Source: Gallionellaceae bacterium | GTDB taxonomy: Bacteria > Pseudomonadota > Gammaproteobacteria > Burkholderiales > Gallionellaceae | DNA: 21,453 bases | Direction of reading: 5' to 3' | Assembly: GCA_003445795.1 (NCBI GenBank) | Contig: DMCN01000092.1 | Coordinates: forward strand, 7,125 to 28,577 | Part shown: piece after piece, positions 7,440-14,900 of the stretch | Numbering within the stretch: the stretch's first letter is position 1 | Layout of the letters: the number at the start of each line of letters is the position of its first letter | Program-made: the position numbers and the translations under genes | The notes under the pieces: generated by a model | What the model was told of the DNA's origin: nothing | Databases searched by the model: none | What the model saw: only the letters and a program-made list of their open reading frames with translations

Positions 7440-10400
7440 CTATAACAACACGCGCTCGATGCCGCCGTCGTTGGCTTTCGCCACATAGTCTTCCATCCAC
7501 GTGGGCCCCAGCAGATGCTTGGCCATCTCCACCACGATGTAGTCGGTGCTGGTGCCGCCCGCGTCATCGGCATAGCGGCTCAGGCCCTGATAACAGGCCG
7601 GGCAGGAGGTGAGTATCTTCACCTCGCCGGCGTAACCGTCGGCGCGCAAGGTCGTTGCGACCTTGCCGATCTCTTCTTCCTTGCGGAAGCGCACCTGGGT
7701 GGCGATGTGCGGCACGGCCAGACCGAAGGTGCCCGCCTCACCGCAGCAGCGGTCGCTTAACGGAATCGGTGTCGCCATCAATTCGCTCGCGACCTTGAGC
7801 GGTGCATGGGTCTTCATCGGCGAATGGCAGGGGTCGTGATACATGTAGCGTGTCCCGGTCGCCTGTCCCAGCTTCACACCTTTCTCCAGCAGGTATTCGT
7901 GGATGTCGAGCAGCCGGCAGCCGGGGAAGATCTTGTCGAACTGGTATTGCAGCAACTGGTCCATGCAGGTGCCGCAGGAGACGATCACCGTCTTGATATC
8001 GAGGTAGTTCAGCGTGTTCGCCACGCGGTGGAACAGCACGCGGTTGTCGGTGGTGATCTGGCTGCCCTTGTCGTCGAAGCCGGCCGCAGTCTGCGGATAG
8101 CCGCAGCACAGGTAACCGGGCGGCAGCACGGTGGTCGCGCCGACCTCGTACAGCATCGCCTGCGTCGCCAGCGCGACCGGCGAGTACATGCGCTCGGAGC
8201 CGCAGCCGGGGAAATAGAACACCGCCTCGGAATCCTCGCTGGCCTTGTTCGGGTTGCGGATCACCGGCACGATGGTGTTGTCCTCGATGTCGAGCAGCGC
8301 GCGCGCCGTCTTCTTCGGCAGATTGCCGGGCATCGGCTTGTTGATGAAGTGGATAATCTTGGCCTGGATGGGCGGCTTGCCCACGGTGGCGGGCGGATGC
8401 GCGACCTGCTGACGGAACAGCCCCAGATGTTTGGCGATCCGGTAGCCCAGGCGCTGCGCCTTGTAGCTCCACTCCATCATCACCTTGCGCAACAGCTTGG
8501 TAGTGGTGGGATCGGTCGCGCTGAGATAGAACATCGACAACGCGGTGACCGGGCTGAATTTTTTCTTGCCCTGTTTGCGCAGGAAATTGCGCATCGCCAC
8601 CGACACGTCGCCGAAGTCGATGTCGACCGGGCAGGGCTTCAGGCACTTGTGGCACACCGTGCAGTGGTCGGCCACATCGCCGAACTCGGCGAAATGCTGG
8701 ATGGACACGCCGCGCCTGGTTTGTTCCTCGTACAGGAAGGCTTCGATGAGCAGCGAGGTGGCGAGTATCTTGTTGCGCGGCGAGTACAGCAGGTTGGCGC
8801 GCGGCACATGGGTGGAGCACACCGGCTTGCACTTGCCGCAGCGCAGACAATCCTTGATCGAATCCGAGATATCGCCCAGCTCGCTCTTTTCCAGGATCAG
8901 ACTCTCCAGTTCCATCAAATTGAAGCTGGGGGTGTAGGCGTGCTCGAGGTTGCTGCCCTTGAGCAGTTTGCCCTTGTTGAAATGCCCGTCCGGATCGACC
9001 TTCTGCTTGTAGGCGGTGAAGGGGGCGATCTCGCTCTCATCGAGAAAGTCGAACTTGGTGATACCGATGCCGTGCTCGCCCGAGATCACACCGCCGAGAT
9101 CTTTCGCCAGTTTCATGATGCGATCCACTGCGCCGTAGGCCTGCTGCAGCATGGCGTAGTCGTCGGAGTTCACGGGCAAGTTGGTGTGGACGTTGCCGTC
9201 GCCCGCGTGCATGTGCAGCGCCACGAACACGCGGCTCTTCAACACGCGCTGGTGGATGGCATCGCACTGCTCCAGTACAGGCAGATAGGTGCTGCCGCTG
9301 AAGATGTGGCGCAGCTGGTCGCGCAGTTCGCGTTTCCACGAGGCGCGCAGCAGATGGCGCTGCACGGCTTCGAACACGGTGCGCGCATCCTGCGCGTCGT
9401 CCGGTGCGAAGGGGCAGGACGACAGCGGTGCGTCCAGATTCTCCAGCAGCCAAGTCCAGCGGCTGCGCACTTCGGCGAGCAACTGCTGTGCGTTCTGCGG
9501 ACGGTTGCCCAGCAATTCTTCGTCGCCCAGTTGCGCATCGTCCTGGTAGCGCAGCGGCAGTTCACCCGCGAACAGTTCGTCCAGCGCGCCCAGCAACTTG
9601 ATCTTGTTCGAGAGCGACAGCTCGATGTTGATGCGCTCGATGCCGTCGCAATAGTCGCCCATGCGCGGCAAGGGGATGACCACGTCCTCGTTGATCTTGA
9701 AGGCGTTGGTGTGCTTGGCGATGGCGGCGGTACGCGCGCGGTCCAGCCAGAACTTCTTGCGCGCTTCGGCGGAGACCGCGATGAAGCCTTCACCGTGGCG
9801 CAGGTTGGCCATGCGCACGATCTCGGAGGCGGCCTCGCCCACGGCGCGTTCGTCGTCGCCCACTACGTCGGCGACCAGCACCATCTTCGGGCGCGTGCCG
9901 CGCTTGGACTTGGTGGCATAGCCCACCGCTTTCAGATAGCGCTCGTCCAGGTGCTCCAGCCCGGCCAGCAGCGCGGGAGAATTGCCGTTGCGACGGTCGA
10001 AATAGTTGGTGATCTCGACGATGGCGGGCACAGCCTCGCGCACTTGGCCAAAGAACTCCAGACATACCGTGCGGGTGAACTTGTGCTCGCGGTGCAGGAT
10101 GAAGCGCGCTGAAGTGATGATGCCGTCGCAGCCTTCCTTCTGGATGCCGGGCAGACCGGAGAGGAATTTGTCGGTGACATCCTTGCCGAGTCCCGCCTTG
10201 CGGAAGTTGCTGCCGGGGATGGTCAGGATCTCCGGGTTGCCGTGTTGCGTTTTACCGTCCGCTTCGAAACGCGAAACGAGGAAGCGCGCCTCGGGTGCAT
10301 CGTGGATCTTGCCGAGGTTGTGGTCGAGGCGTTCCACCGTCATCCACAGGCCGTCGGGGGTGACCATCTTCCACGAAGCCAGATTGTCCAGCGCGGTGCC

Positions 10401-11264
10401 CCACAGCACGGCCTTCTTGCCACCCGCGTTCATCGCCACGTTGCCGCCTATGCAGGAAGCGTCGGCCGAGGTCGGGTCGACCGCGAACACCTGACGGGCG
10501 GCCTCCGCCGCTTCCATCACGCGCCGCGTCACCACGCCGGCGCCGCAATGGATGGTGGCATAGGGCTCGCTCAAACCCGGCAGCACCCGGTATTCCACGG
10601 GCGAGATCGCGTCCAGTTTCTCGGTGTTGACGACCGCGGAATACTTGGTCAGCGGGATGGCGCCGCCGGTATAGCCGGTGCCGCCCCCGCGCGGGATCAA
10701 GGTCAGGCCGAGTTCGATGCAGGCACGCACCAGCGGTGCGACTTCTTCTTCGCTGTCCGGGTGCAGCACCACGAACGGGTATTCCACGCGCCAGTCGGTG
10801 GCGTCGGTGACGTGCGAGACGCGCGCCAGACCGTCGAACTGGATGTTGTCCTTGCGGGTGATGCGGCAGAGTGCCTTCAGCGCGCGCTTGCGCAACAGCA
10901 GGGTGTGTTCGAATTCGGCGGCGAACTGGTCGACCGCCACGCTGGCGAGTTCGAGCAGCCGCTTCACCTTGGGGTTGTTCTGGCGGCGCACCTCGATGGC
11001 ATACAGCCGGTGGTGCAGCGCGCCGATCAGCGCTTCGCGGCGCTTGCGGTTGGCGAGCAGGTCGTCTTCCAGATAAGGGTTGCGCGTGAGCACCCAGATG
11101 TCGCCCAGCACCTCGTACAGCATCTGTGCCGAGCGGCCGGTGCGGCGCTCTTCGCGCAGGGTGTTGATGATCTCCCACGCTTCTTCGCCGAGCAGTCGCA
11201 ACACGATCTCGCGGTCGGAGAACGAAGTGTAGTTGTAGGGAATTTCGCGCAAACGTACGGTCAT
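7440..11264 (-). CDS. DUF3683-type FAD-linked oxidase / iron-sulfur (CCG) fusion oxidoreductase
   Basis: A 1274-residue single-chain relative of GlcD/D-lactate dehydrogenase plus GlpC-like iron-sulfur subunits, likely oxidising a D-2-hydroxy acid and passing electrons to the quinone pool. Domains in order: an N-terminal region of the DUF3683 kind (about 1-140); a PCMH-type FAD-binding domain with PRGGGTGYTGG (191-201); an FAD-oxidase C-terminal domain with HMHAGDGNVH (684-693) and SGEHGIG (728-734); two 4Fe-4S motifs, C806/C809/C812/C816 and C868/C871/C874/C878; then two cysteine-rich CCG domains with GC1021, CCG (1053-1055), CGTC (1097-1100), DPCH (1145-1147), CCG (1173-1175) and CPAC (1221-1224). 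All cluster cysteines appear intact. The substrate is not evident. A -10-like TAGAAT lies about 27 bases upstream of the start. The ribosome-binding site is weak. The 538-residue gene follows, coupled. Confidence 0.92.
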   Translation of the reverse strand: MTVRLREIPYNYTSFSDREIVLRLLGEEAWEIINTLREERRTGRSAQMLYEVLGDIWVLTRNPYLEDDLLANRKRREALIGALHHRLYAIEVRRQNNPKVKRLLELASVAVDQFAAEFEHTLLLRKRALKALCRITRKDNIQFDGLARVSHVTDATDWRVEYPFVVLHPDSEEEVAPLVRACIELGLTLIPRGGGTGYTGGAIPLTKYSAVVNTEKLDAISPVEYRVLPGLSEPYATIHCGAGVVTRRVMEAAEAARQVFAVDPTSADASCIGGNVAMNAGGKKAVLWGTALDNLASWKMVTPDGLWMTVERLDHNLGKIHDAPEARFLVSRFEADGKTQHGNPEILTIPGSNFRKAGLGKDVTDKFLSGLPGIQKEGCDGIITSARFILHREHKFTRTVCLEFFGQVREAVPAIVEITNYFDRRNGNSPALLAGLEHLDERYLKAVGYATKSKRGTRPKMVLVADVVGDDERAVGEAASEIVRMANLRHGEGFIAVSAEARKKFWLDRARTAAIAKHTNAFKINEDVVIPLPRMGDYCDGIERINIELSLSNKIKLLGALDELFAGELPLRYQDDAQLGDEELLGNRPQNAQQLLAEVRSRWTWLLENLDAPLSSCPFAPDDAQDARTVFEAVQRHLLRASWKRELRDQLRHIFSGSTYLPVLEQCDAIHQRVLKSRVFVALHMHAGDGNVHTNLPVNSDDYAMLQQAYGAVDRIMKLAKDLGGVISGEHGIGITKFDFLDESEIAPFTAYKQKVDPDGHFNKGKLLKGSNLEHAYTPSFNLMELESLILEKSELGDISDSIKDCLRCGKCKPVCSTHVPRANLLYSPRNKILATSLLIEAFLYEEQTRRGVSIQHFAEFGDVADHCTVCHKCLKPCPVDIDFGDVSVAMRNFLRKQGKKKFSPVTALSMFYLSATDPTTTKLLRKVMMEWSYKAQRLGYRIAKHLGLFRQQVAHPPATVGKPPIQAKIIHFINKPMPGNLPKKTARALLDIEDNTIVPVIRNPNKASEDSEAVFYFPGCGSERMYSPVALATQAMLYEVGATTVLPPGYLCCGYPQTAAGFDDKGSQITTDNRVLFHRVANTLNYLDIKTVIVSCGTCMDQLLQYQFDKIFPGCRLLDIHEYLLEKGVKLGQATGTRYMYHDPCHSPMKTHAPLKVASELMATPIPLSDRCCGEAGTFGLAVPHIATQVRFRKEEEIGKVATTLRADGYAGEVKILTSCPACYQGLSRYADDAGGTSTDYIVVEMAKHLLGPTWMEDYVAKANDGGIERVLL

Positions 11265-11290
11265 GGTCTTTACCGTTCAACAAGGCGCGC

Positions 11291-11296
11291 ATTCTA
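11291..11296 (-). promoter_or_regulatory. -10 element for the oxidoreductase gene pair
   Basis: Reading the minus strand, TAGAAT (5 of 6 matches) is followed directly by GCGCGCC. Transcription would begin near 11284, giving a leader of about 20 nt before the ATG at 11264. No strong -35 is seen. The same arrangement, -10 then GCGCGCC, recurs before tcdA and rpmE. Confidence 0.45.
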
Positions 11297-11399
11297 CAGC
11301 ATCCGGCGAAACCCAAGAACAACTCCTCTGCGAACGGGAGGGCGAAAATCCCACATTTTCCGCACTGACGCGACCATGCCGAACTGATAAGCTGAAACC

Positions 11400-11945
11400 A
11401 TGGAACCGACCCAAAAGGAGACTTCGCGTCGGCTGTTTTTCGCCCTGTGGCCGGACGCTGCTAGGCGTGCCGCCCTTGCCGCATGGCAGCCGTCCTTGCG
11501 CGCGTTGTGCGGCGGCAGCGCGATGCAGCTGGAGACCCTGCACGCCACGCTGGTGTTCCTGGGCGCGGTGGCCGAACGGCGCATGGAATCGCTGTTGCTG
11601 GCGGCGCAGGAAACGGTCGCCCGCCGTTTCGAATTGAAGCTGACCACAGCGCACTACTGGGGGCATAACCACATCGTCTATGCCGCCCCGGAAGCGACAC
11701 CCTCCGCGCTGGCCGAACTGGTGCGGGAACTGGAACGCAATCTGCGCAAGCACCACTTTCCGTTCGAGGACCGCCCCTACAAACCGCATGTCACGCTGCT
11801 GCGCCACGCCAGGTGGAGCGACGCGCCGCTTCCACCCATGCCTGCGGTGTGCTGGCCGGTGGGCGGCTTTGCGCTGGTACAGTCCCTTAGCGACGCGCAG
11901 GGTCCGCACTATGAAGTGTTGGCACGCTTCGACGCATCCGAATAG
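11400..11945 (+). CDS. thpR: RNA 2',3'-cyclic phosphodiesterase (2H/LigT family)
   Basis: A soluble 181-residue enzyme of the 2H phosphoesterase superfamily, which opens RNA 2',3'-cyclic phosphates and was first known for 2'-5' RNA ligase activity. Both catalytic His-x-Thr motifs are present and correctly spaced: H48-A-T50 in LHATLVFLG and H130-V-T132 in KPHVTLLRHA. The opening RRLFFALWP matches the family's usual N-terminal strand, which supports the ATG at 11400 even though the ribosome-binding site is poor. The gene diverges from the oxidoreductase gene and lies 38 bp ahead of corA, which has its own -10. Physiological role in bacteria is poorly defined; context adds little. Confidence 0.92.
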   Translation: MEPTQKETSRRLFFALWPDAARRAALAAWQPSLRALCGGSAMQLETLHATLVFLGAVAERRMESLLLAAQETVARRFELKLTTAHYWGHNHIVYAAPEATPSALAELVRELERNLRKHHFPFEDRPYKPHVTLLRHARWSDAPLPPMPAVCWPVGGFALVQSLSDAQGPHYEVLARFDASE

Positions 11946-11950
11946 ACGCC

Positions 11951-11959
11951 TGCTAGAAT
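11951..11959 (+). promoter_or_regulatory. Extended -10 element ahead of corA
   Basis: TGCTAGAAT: TGn extension (11951-11953) plus TAGAAT (11954-11959, 5 of 6 matches), identical to the element ahead of the symporter gene. Transcription would begin near 11966, leaving an 18-nt leader with GGGGAA (11974-11979) as ribosome-binding site. Confidence 0.5.
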
Positions 11960-11983
11960 GAGGGTCATTGAACGGGGAACTCT

Positions 11984-12943
11984 ATGCTGCATGCTTTCAC
12001 GCTGAAGAACGGACGCCTCAACCGCATCAAGATCGAAGTCGGGACCGATCTGGGCGACGACCAGCCGGTCTGGATCGATATGGTCGCCGCCACGACGGCA
12101 GAGGCGGAGTGGGTGGAGGGTATCTTCGACCTGCACCTGCCGCGCCCCGAGCACCTGCGCGACATCGAGGCCAGCGCGCGCTTCTTCGAGCATGAGGGCG
12201 ACCTGCACCTGCGCTCCGATTTCCTCTCCGGCACCGAAAGTCACTCGCACAGCGTGGCGGTGGCCTTTGTGCTGTCCGGCGAGACACTGATCAGTATCCA
12301 CGAGGAAGACCTGCCGATCTTTCGTCTGTTGCGCATGCGGCTGCATGCCGAATCGGGCGACATCCTCGATGCCCGCGATGTGCTGGTTGACCTTTACGGC
12401 ATGGACATCGAGTTCTCCGCCGACACACTGGAAGAGGTGTATGCCGACCTCGGTGCCGTGAGCCAGGACGTGCTCGGCTCGCCCTTGAGCGACAACCAGG
12501 CAGTGAAGACGCTGGCCGAGATCGCGCATGCCGAACATGTCAACGGCCGCATCCGCCGTAACGTGATGGATACCCAGCGCGCGTTGTCCTTCCTGATCCG
12601 CGGCAAGCGTCTCAGTGCGGCGCAGATCGAGGAGGTGCACCAGATCCAGCAGGATATCGACTCGCTGGACGGCCATACCGCCTTCCTGTTCGACAAGATC
12701 AACTTCCTGATGGATACCACAGTGGGCTTCATCAACATCAACCAGAACCGCATCGTGCGCCTGTTCTCGGTGGTGTCGGTCGCCCTGCTGCCGCCGACAT
12801 TGATCGCGTCCATCTACGGCATGAACTTCCGCTTCATGCCCGAGCTGGAATGGAAGCTGGGTTACCCTTTCGCGCTGCTGCTGATGGGGCTTACGGTGGC
12901 GCTGCCGTTCTGGTTCTTCTGGCGCAAGGGCTGGCTGAAGTAG
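11984..12943 (+). CDS. corA: CorA-family magnesium/divalent cation channel
   Basis: An inner-membrane pentameric channel for Mg2+ (also Co2+ and Ni2+ in studied members). The 319-residue product has the large N-terminal cytoplasmic domain and a long helix leading to two C-terminal membrane segments (about 258-277 and 295-312). The defining Gly-Met-Asn selectivity motif is at 279-281 in SIYGMNF, and the tail ends in WFFWRKGWLK, a positively charged cytoplasmic end. GGGGAA (11974-11979) precedes the ATG. The next gene starts 2 bp after the stop, so both are probably on one transcript. The loop after GMN reads RFMPELEW, the acidic outer loop typical of this family. No Mg2+-sensing leader is visible in the short upstream space. 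Confidence 0.94.
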   Translation: MLHAFTLKNGRLNRIKIEVGTDLGDDQPVWIDMVAATTAEAEWVEGIFDLHLPRPEHLRDIEASARFFEHEGDLHLRSDFLSGTESHSHSVAVAFVLSGETLISIHEEDLPIFRLLRMRLHAESGDILDARDVLVDLYGMDIEFSADTLEEVYADLGAVSQDVLGSPLSDNQAVKTLAEIAHAEHVNGRIRRNVMDTQRALSFLIRGKRLSAAQIEEVHQIQQDIDSLDGHTAFLFDKINFLMDTTVGFININQNRIVRLFSVVSVALLPPTLIASIYGMNFRFMPELEWKLGYPFALLLMGLTVALPFWFFWRKGWLK

Positions 12944-12945
12944 CG

Positions 12946-13374
12946 ATGCGCATCTGGTCTTTGCATCCGCAGCACCTCGATGCCAAAGGCCTGGTCGCGC
13001 TGTGGCGAGAGACTCTGCTGGCGCAGAAGGTGTTGCTCGGCCAGACCAAGGGCTACCGCAATCATCCGCAGCTCAACCGTTTCAAATCTCACCCCGACCC
13101 GCTTGCCGCCATCGCAACTTATCTGCACGGGGTGCAGCGAGAAGCAGAGCGGCGGGGTTATCGCTTCGATGCGAGCAAGATCGTGCATGCCCCCACCCGC
13201 GTCAAAATTGCGGTTACCGACGGGCAGGTGGCCTATGAACTCGCGCATCTCCGCGCCAAACTGGAAGCGCGTGACAGGGCAGCCTTTGACAGGCTGGTGC
13301 AGTTCGAGCAGCCATCCGTGCATCCCTTGTTCAGGGTGGTCGGCGGCGGGGTGGAAGACTGGGAAGTGGTGTGA
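12946..13374 (+). CDS. Pyrimidine dimer DNA glycosylase / endonuclease V-like (Pyr_excise family)
   Basis: A 142-residue protein resembling bacterial members of the T4 endonuclease V family, which cut the glycosyl bond at UV-induced pyrimidine dimers and then nick the strand. The opening MRIWSLHPQHLDAKGLVALW followed by RE is characteristic. R21-E22 correspond to T4 R22-E23, the catalytic pair. Known members use the N-terminal amine of Thr2; here residue 2 is Arg, which should block removal of Met1. An ungapped alignment then puts Met1 itself at the nucleophile position. The frame is open upstream to an ATG at 12850, inside corA, but the ATG at 12946 gives the conserved N-terminus. It starts 2 bp after corA and its TGA abuts the tcdA stop with no gap. 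The family call is from memory of the motif. Confidence 0.78.
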   Translation: MRIWSLHPQHLDAKGLVALWRETLLAQKVLLGQTKGYRNHPQLNRFKSHPDPLAAIATYLHGVQREAERRGYRFDASKIVHAPTRVKIAVTDGQVAYELAHLRAKLEARDRAAFDRLVQFEQPSVHPLFRVVGGGVEDWEVV

Positions 13375-14115
13375 CTATTCTTCCAGCAAGCGATTGAGCA
13401 CCGCTCCCGCCAGCATGAGACCGAACAGCGGCGGCATGTAACTGATGGTGCCGTTCACCGCGCGCGCACGGCCGCGGTCGGTGGGTTGCGGCGGCAGCGG
13501 GTCGCTCGCCTGTTCGTCCGAGAACACCGTCAGCACGCCTTTGTTGATCCCGTGATGTTTGCGTAGCCTTGTCCGCATCTGTGCCGCCAGCGCGCACATG
13601 TTCGTCTTGCTGATATCGGCGATCTTGATTCGCGTCGGATCGCGGCGGTTGCCCGCCCCCATGCTGGAAGCCACTTTCAACCCGCGCTTGAAACTCTCCG
13701 CCACCAGCGCCTCCTTGCAGGTCAGCGAGTCGATGCAGTCGATCACATAGTCGCAATCTCCCGGCACCAGCTCGTTCACGTTCTCGGTGGTGAGGAAGGT
13801 GCGCAGCAGCGTCACCTGACAATCTGGGTTGATGTCGGCGATGCGCGCCGCCATCAACTCCGCCTTGGACTGACCGACCGTGGAGAGCAGCGCGGGGAGC
13901 TGGCGGTTGATGTTGCTCGCCACGACCACATCGTGATCGAGCAGAGTCAAGCGACCGATGCCGGCGCGCGCCAGTGCCTCTGTGCAATACGAACCCACGC
14001 CGCCCATGCCGGCGACGAAGATATGTTTGCTATTGAGTTTCTCGATGCCGGCATCGCCGAGCAGGATGTGAGTGCGGGTGAATTGGGGTGGTGTGGTGTT
14101 TTGCATGGCGCGCAT
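13375..14115 (-). CDS. tcdA: tRNA threonylcarbamoyladenosine dehydratase
   Basis: An E1-like ATP-dependent enzyme that cyclises t6A37 of ANN-decoding tRNAs to ct6A. The 246-residue product shows the Rossmann nucleotide-binding loop GMGGVGS (36-42) and the following TEALARAGIGRLTLLDHD, which identifies the TcdA/CsdL branch of the ThiF/MoeB superfamily. Further on are NRQ (70-72) and DCIDS, also typical. The ATG at 14115 overlaps the tatD stop as TAATG, suggesting translational coupling. However, that ATG is also part of TATAATG, a possible -10, and a second ATG lies three codons in, at 14106. Neither has a good ribosome-binding site. It is the last gene of the oxidoreductase-tatD-tcdA chain and converges on the glycosylase gene without any intergenic space. 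Confidence 0.92.
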   Translation of the reverse strand: MRAMQNTTPPQFTRTHILLGDAGIEKLNSKHIFVAGMGGVGSYCTEALARAGIGRLTLLDHDVVVASNINRQLPALLSTVGQSKAELMAARIADINPDCQVTLLRTFLTTENVNELVPGDCDYVIDCIDSLTCKEALVAESFKRGLKVASSMGAGNRRDPTRIKIADISKTNMCALAAQMRTRLRKHHGINKGVLTVFSDEQASDPLPPQPTDRGRARAVNGTISYMPPLFGLMLAGAVLNRLLEE

Positions 14116-14119
14116 TATA
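14114..14119 (-). promoter_or_regulatory. Possible -10 embedded in the tatD/tcdA junction
   Basis: On the minus strand a perfect TATAAT is followed by GCGCGCC and then the ATG at 14106. If active, transcription would begin near 14107-14108 and the message would be nearly leaderless. No good -35 is seen, and the same bases contain the tatD stop TAA, so the match may be incidental. Confidence 0.3.
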
Positions 14120-14900
14120 AGGGCGAAGCCCCCAATGCAGGCATCACGGCGATGGAATTGGCGGCGGTCGCCCGTGCAACTTCCTCCAGTGGCATGCCAC
14201 GCAACTCCGCCAGGGTCTGCGCGATGCGCGGCAGATACTTGGGTTCGTTCGGCAAGCCTTTCTCCAAAAAGTCCGGAGGGATGTCCGGCGCATCTGTCTC
14301 CAGCACAATACTTTCCAGCGGCAGGGTGGCGGCGAGGTCGCGCAGGCGCGTGGCGCGCGGATAGGTCATTGCACCGCCGAAGCCGAGCTTGAATCCCAGT
14401 TTGATGAACTCGTCCGCCTGCTGACGGCTGCCGTTGAAGGCGTGCGCGATACCTCCCTGCACCCTGATTTGGCGCAGGTGTTTGAGGATGGTGTCCTGCG
14501 CACGGCGGATGTGCAGCAGCACGGGCAAGTCGAATTCACGCGCCAGCTTGAGCTGTTCGACGAAGAAATGTTCCTGGCAGGTCTGGTCGTAATGCGGGAT
14601 GAAGAAATCCAGGCCGATCTCGCCGATGGCGACAGGACGATGCTGCTGCAGATAGTCGCGCAGTATTTGGAGATCGTTCGGGGTGGCTGCGTCGGTGTAC
14701 ATCGGGTGGATGCCGTAGGCGGGGAAGCAGCCGGGATATTGTTTGCACAAGGTACGCACGATATCGAAGTTGGAGAGGGCAACCGAAGGAGCGACGATGC
14801 GGACCACGCCAGCGGCTGCGGCATCGCGCACGATGTCGGCTTGTCTGTCGCCGAACTCGGCGGCGTCCAGATGGCAGTGGGTGTCGACGAACCCAGTCAT
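14115..14900 (-). CDS. tatD: TatD-family metal-dependent deoxyribonuclease
   Basis: A cytosolic TIM-barrel metallohydrolase with 3'-5' nuclease activity, linked to DNA quality control. Despite the name it is not part of Tat protein export. The 261-residue product has the metal-binding DTHCH (D6, H8, H10), E94 in IGEIGLDFF, H130, H153 and D203 in LETDAPD, all in the expected order. The start ATG overlaps the stop of the upstream oxidoreductase as TGATG, and its own stop overlaps the tcdA start as TAATG. The frame is open much further upstream, but that extension lies inside the neighbouring gene and does not resemble a protein. Paralogues YcfH/YjjV share the same motifs, so the exact paralogue name is less certain than the family. 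Confidence 0.9.
   Translation of the reverse strand: MTGFVDTHCHLDAAEFGDRQADIVRDAAAAGVVRIVAPSVALSNFDIVRTLCKQYPGCFPAYGIHPMYTDAATPNDLQILRDYLQQHRPVAIGEIGLDFFIPHYDQTCQEHFFVEQLKLAREFDLPVLLHIRRAQDTILKHLRQIRVQGGIAHAFNGSRQQADEFIKLGFKLGFGGAMTYPRATRLRDLAATLPLESIVLETDAPDIPPDFLEKGLPNEPKYLPRIAQTLAELRGMPLEEVARATAANSIAVMPALGASPL

Noticed and set aside
7806..10112. A 768-codon open frame on the plus strand opposite the FAD/Fe-S gene
   Set aside because: It lies wholly opposite a gene with clear cofactor motifs, its product is a His/Ala/Gly/Val/Gln-rich string without domains, and long antisense frames are expected in G+C-rich coding DNA.
12850..12945. Upstream extension of the glycosylase gene into corA
   Set aside because: The extra residues are read from corA membrane-helix DNA in another frame, and MRIW is the conserved family opening.
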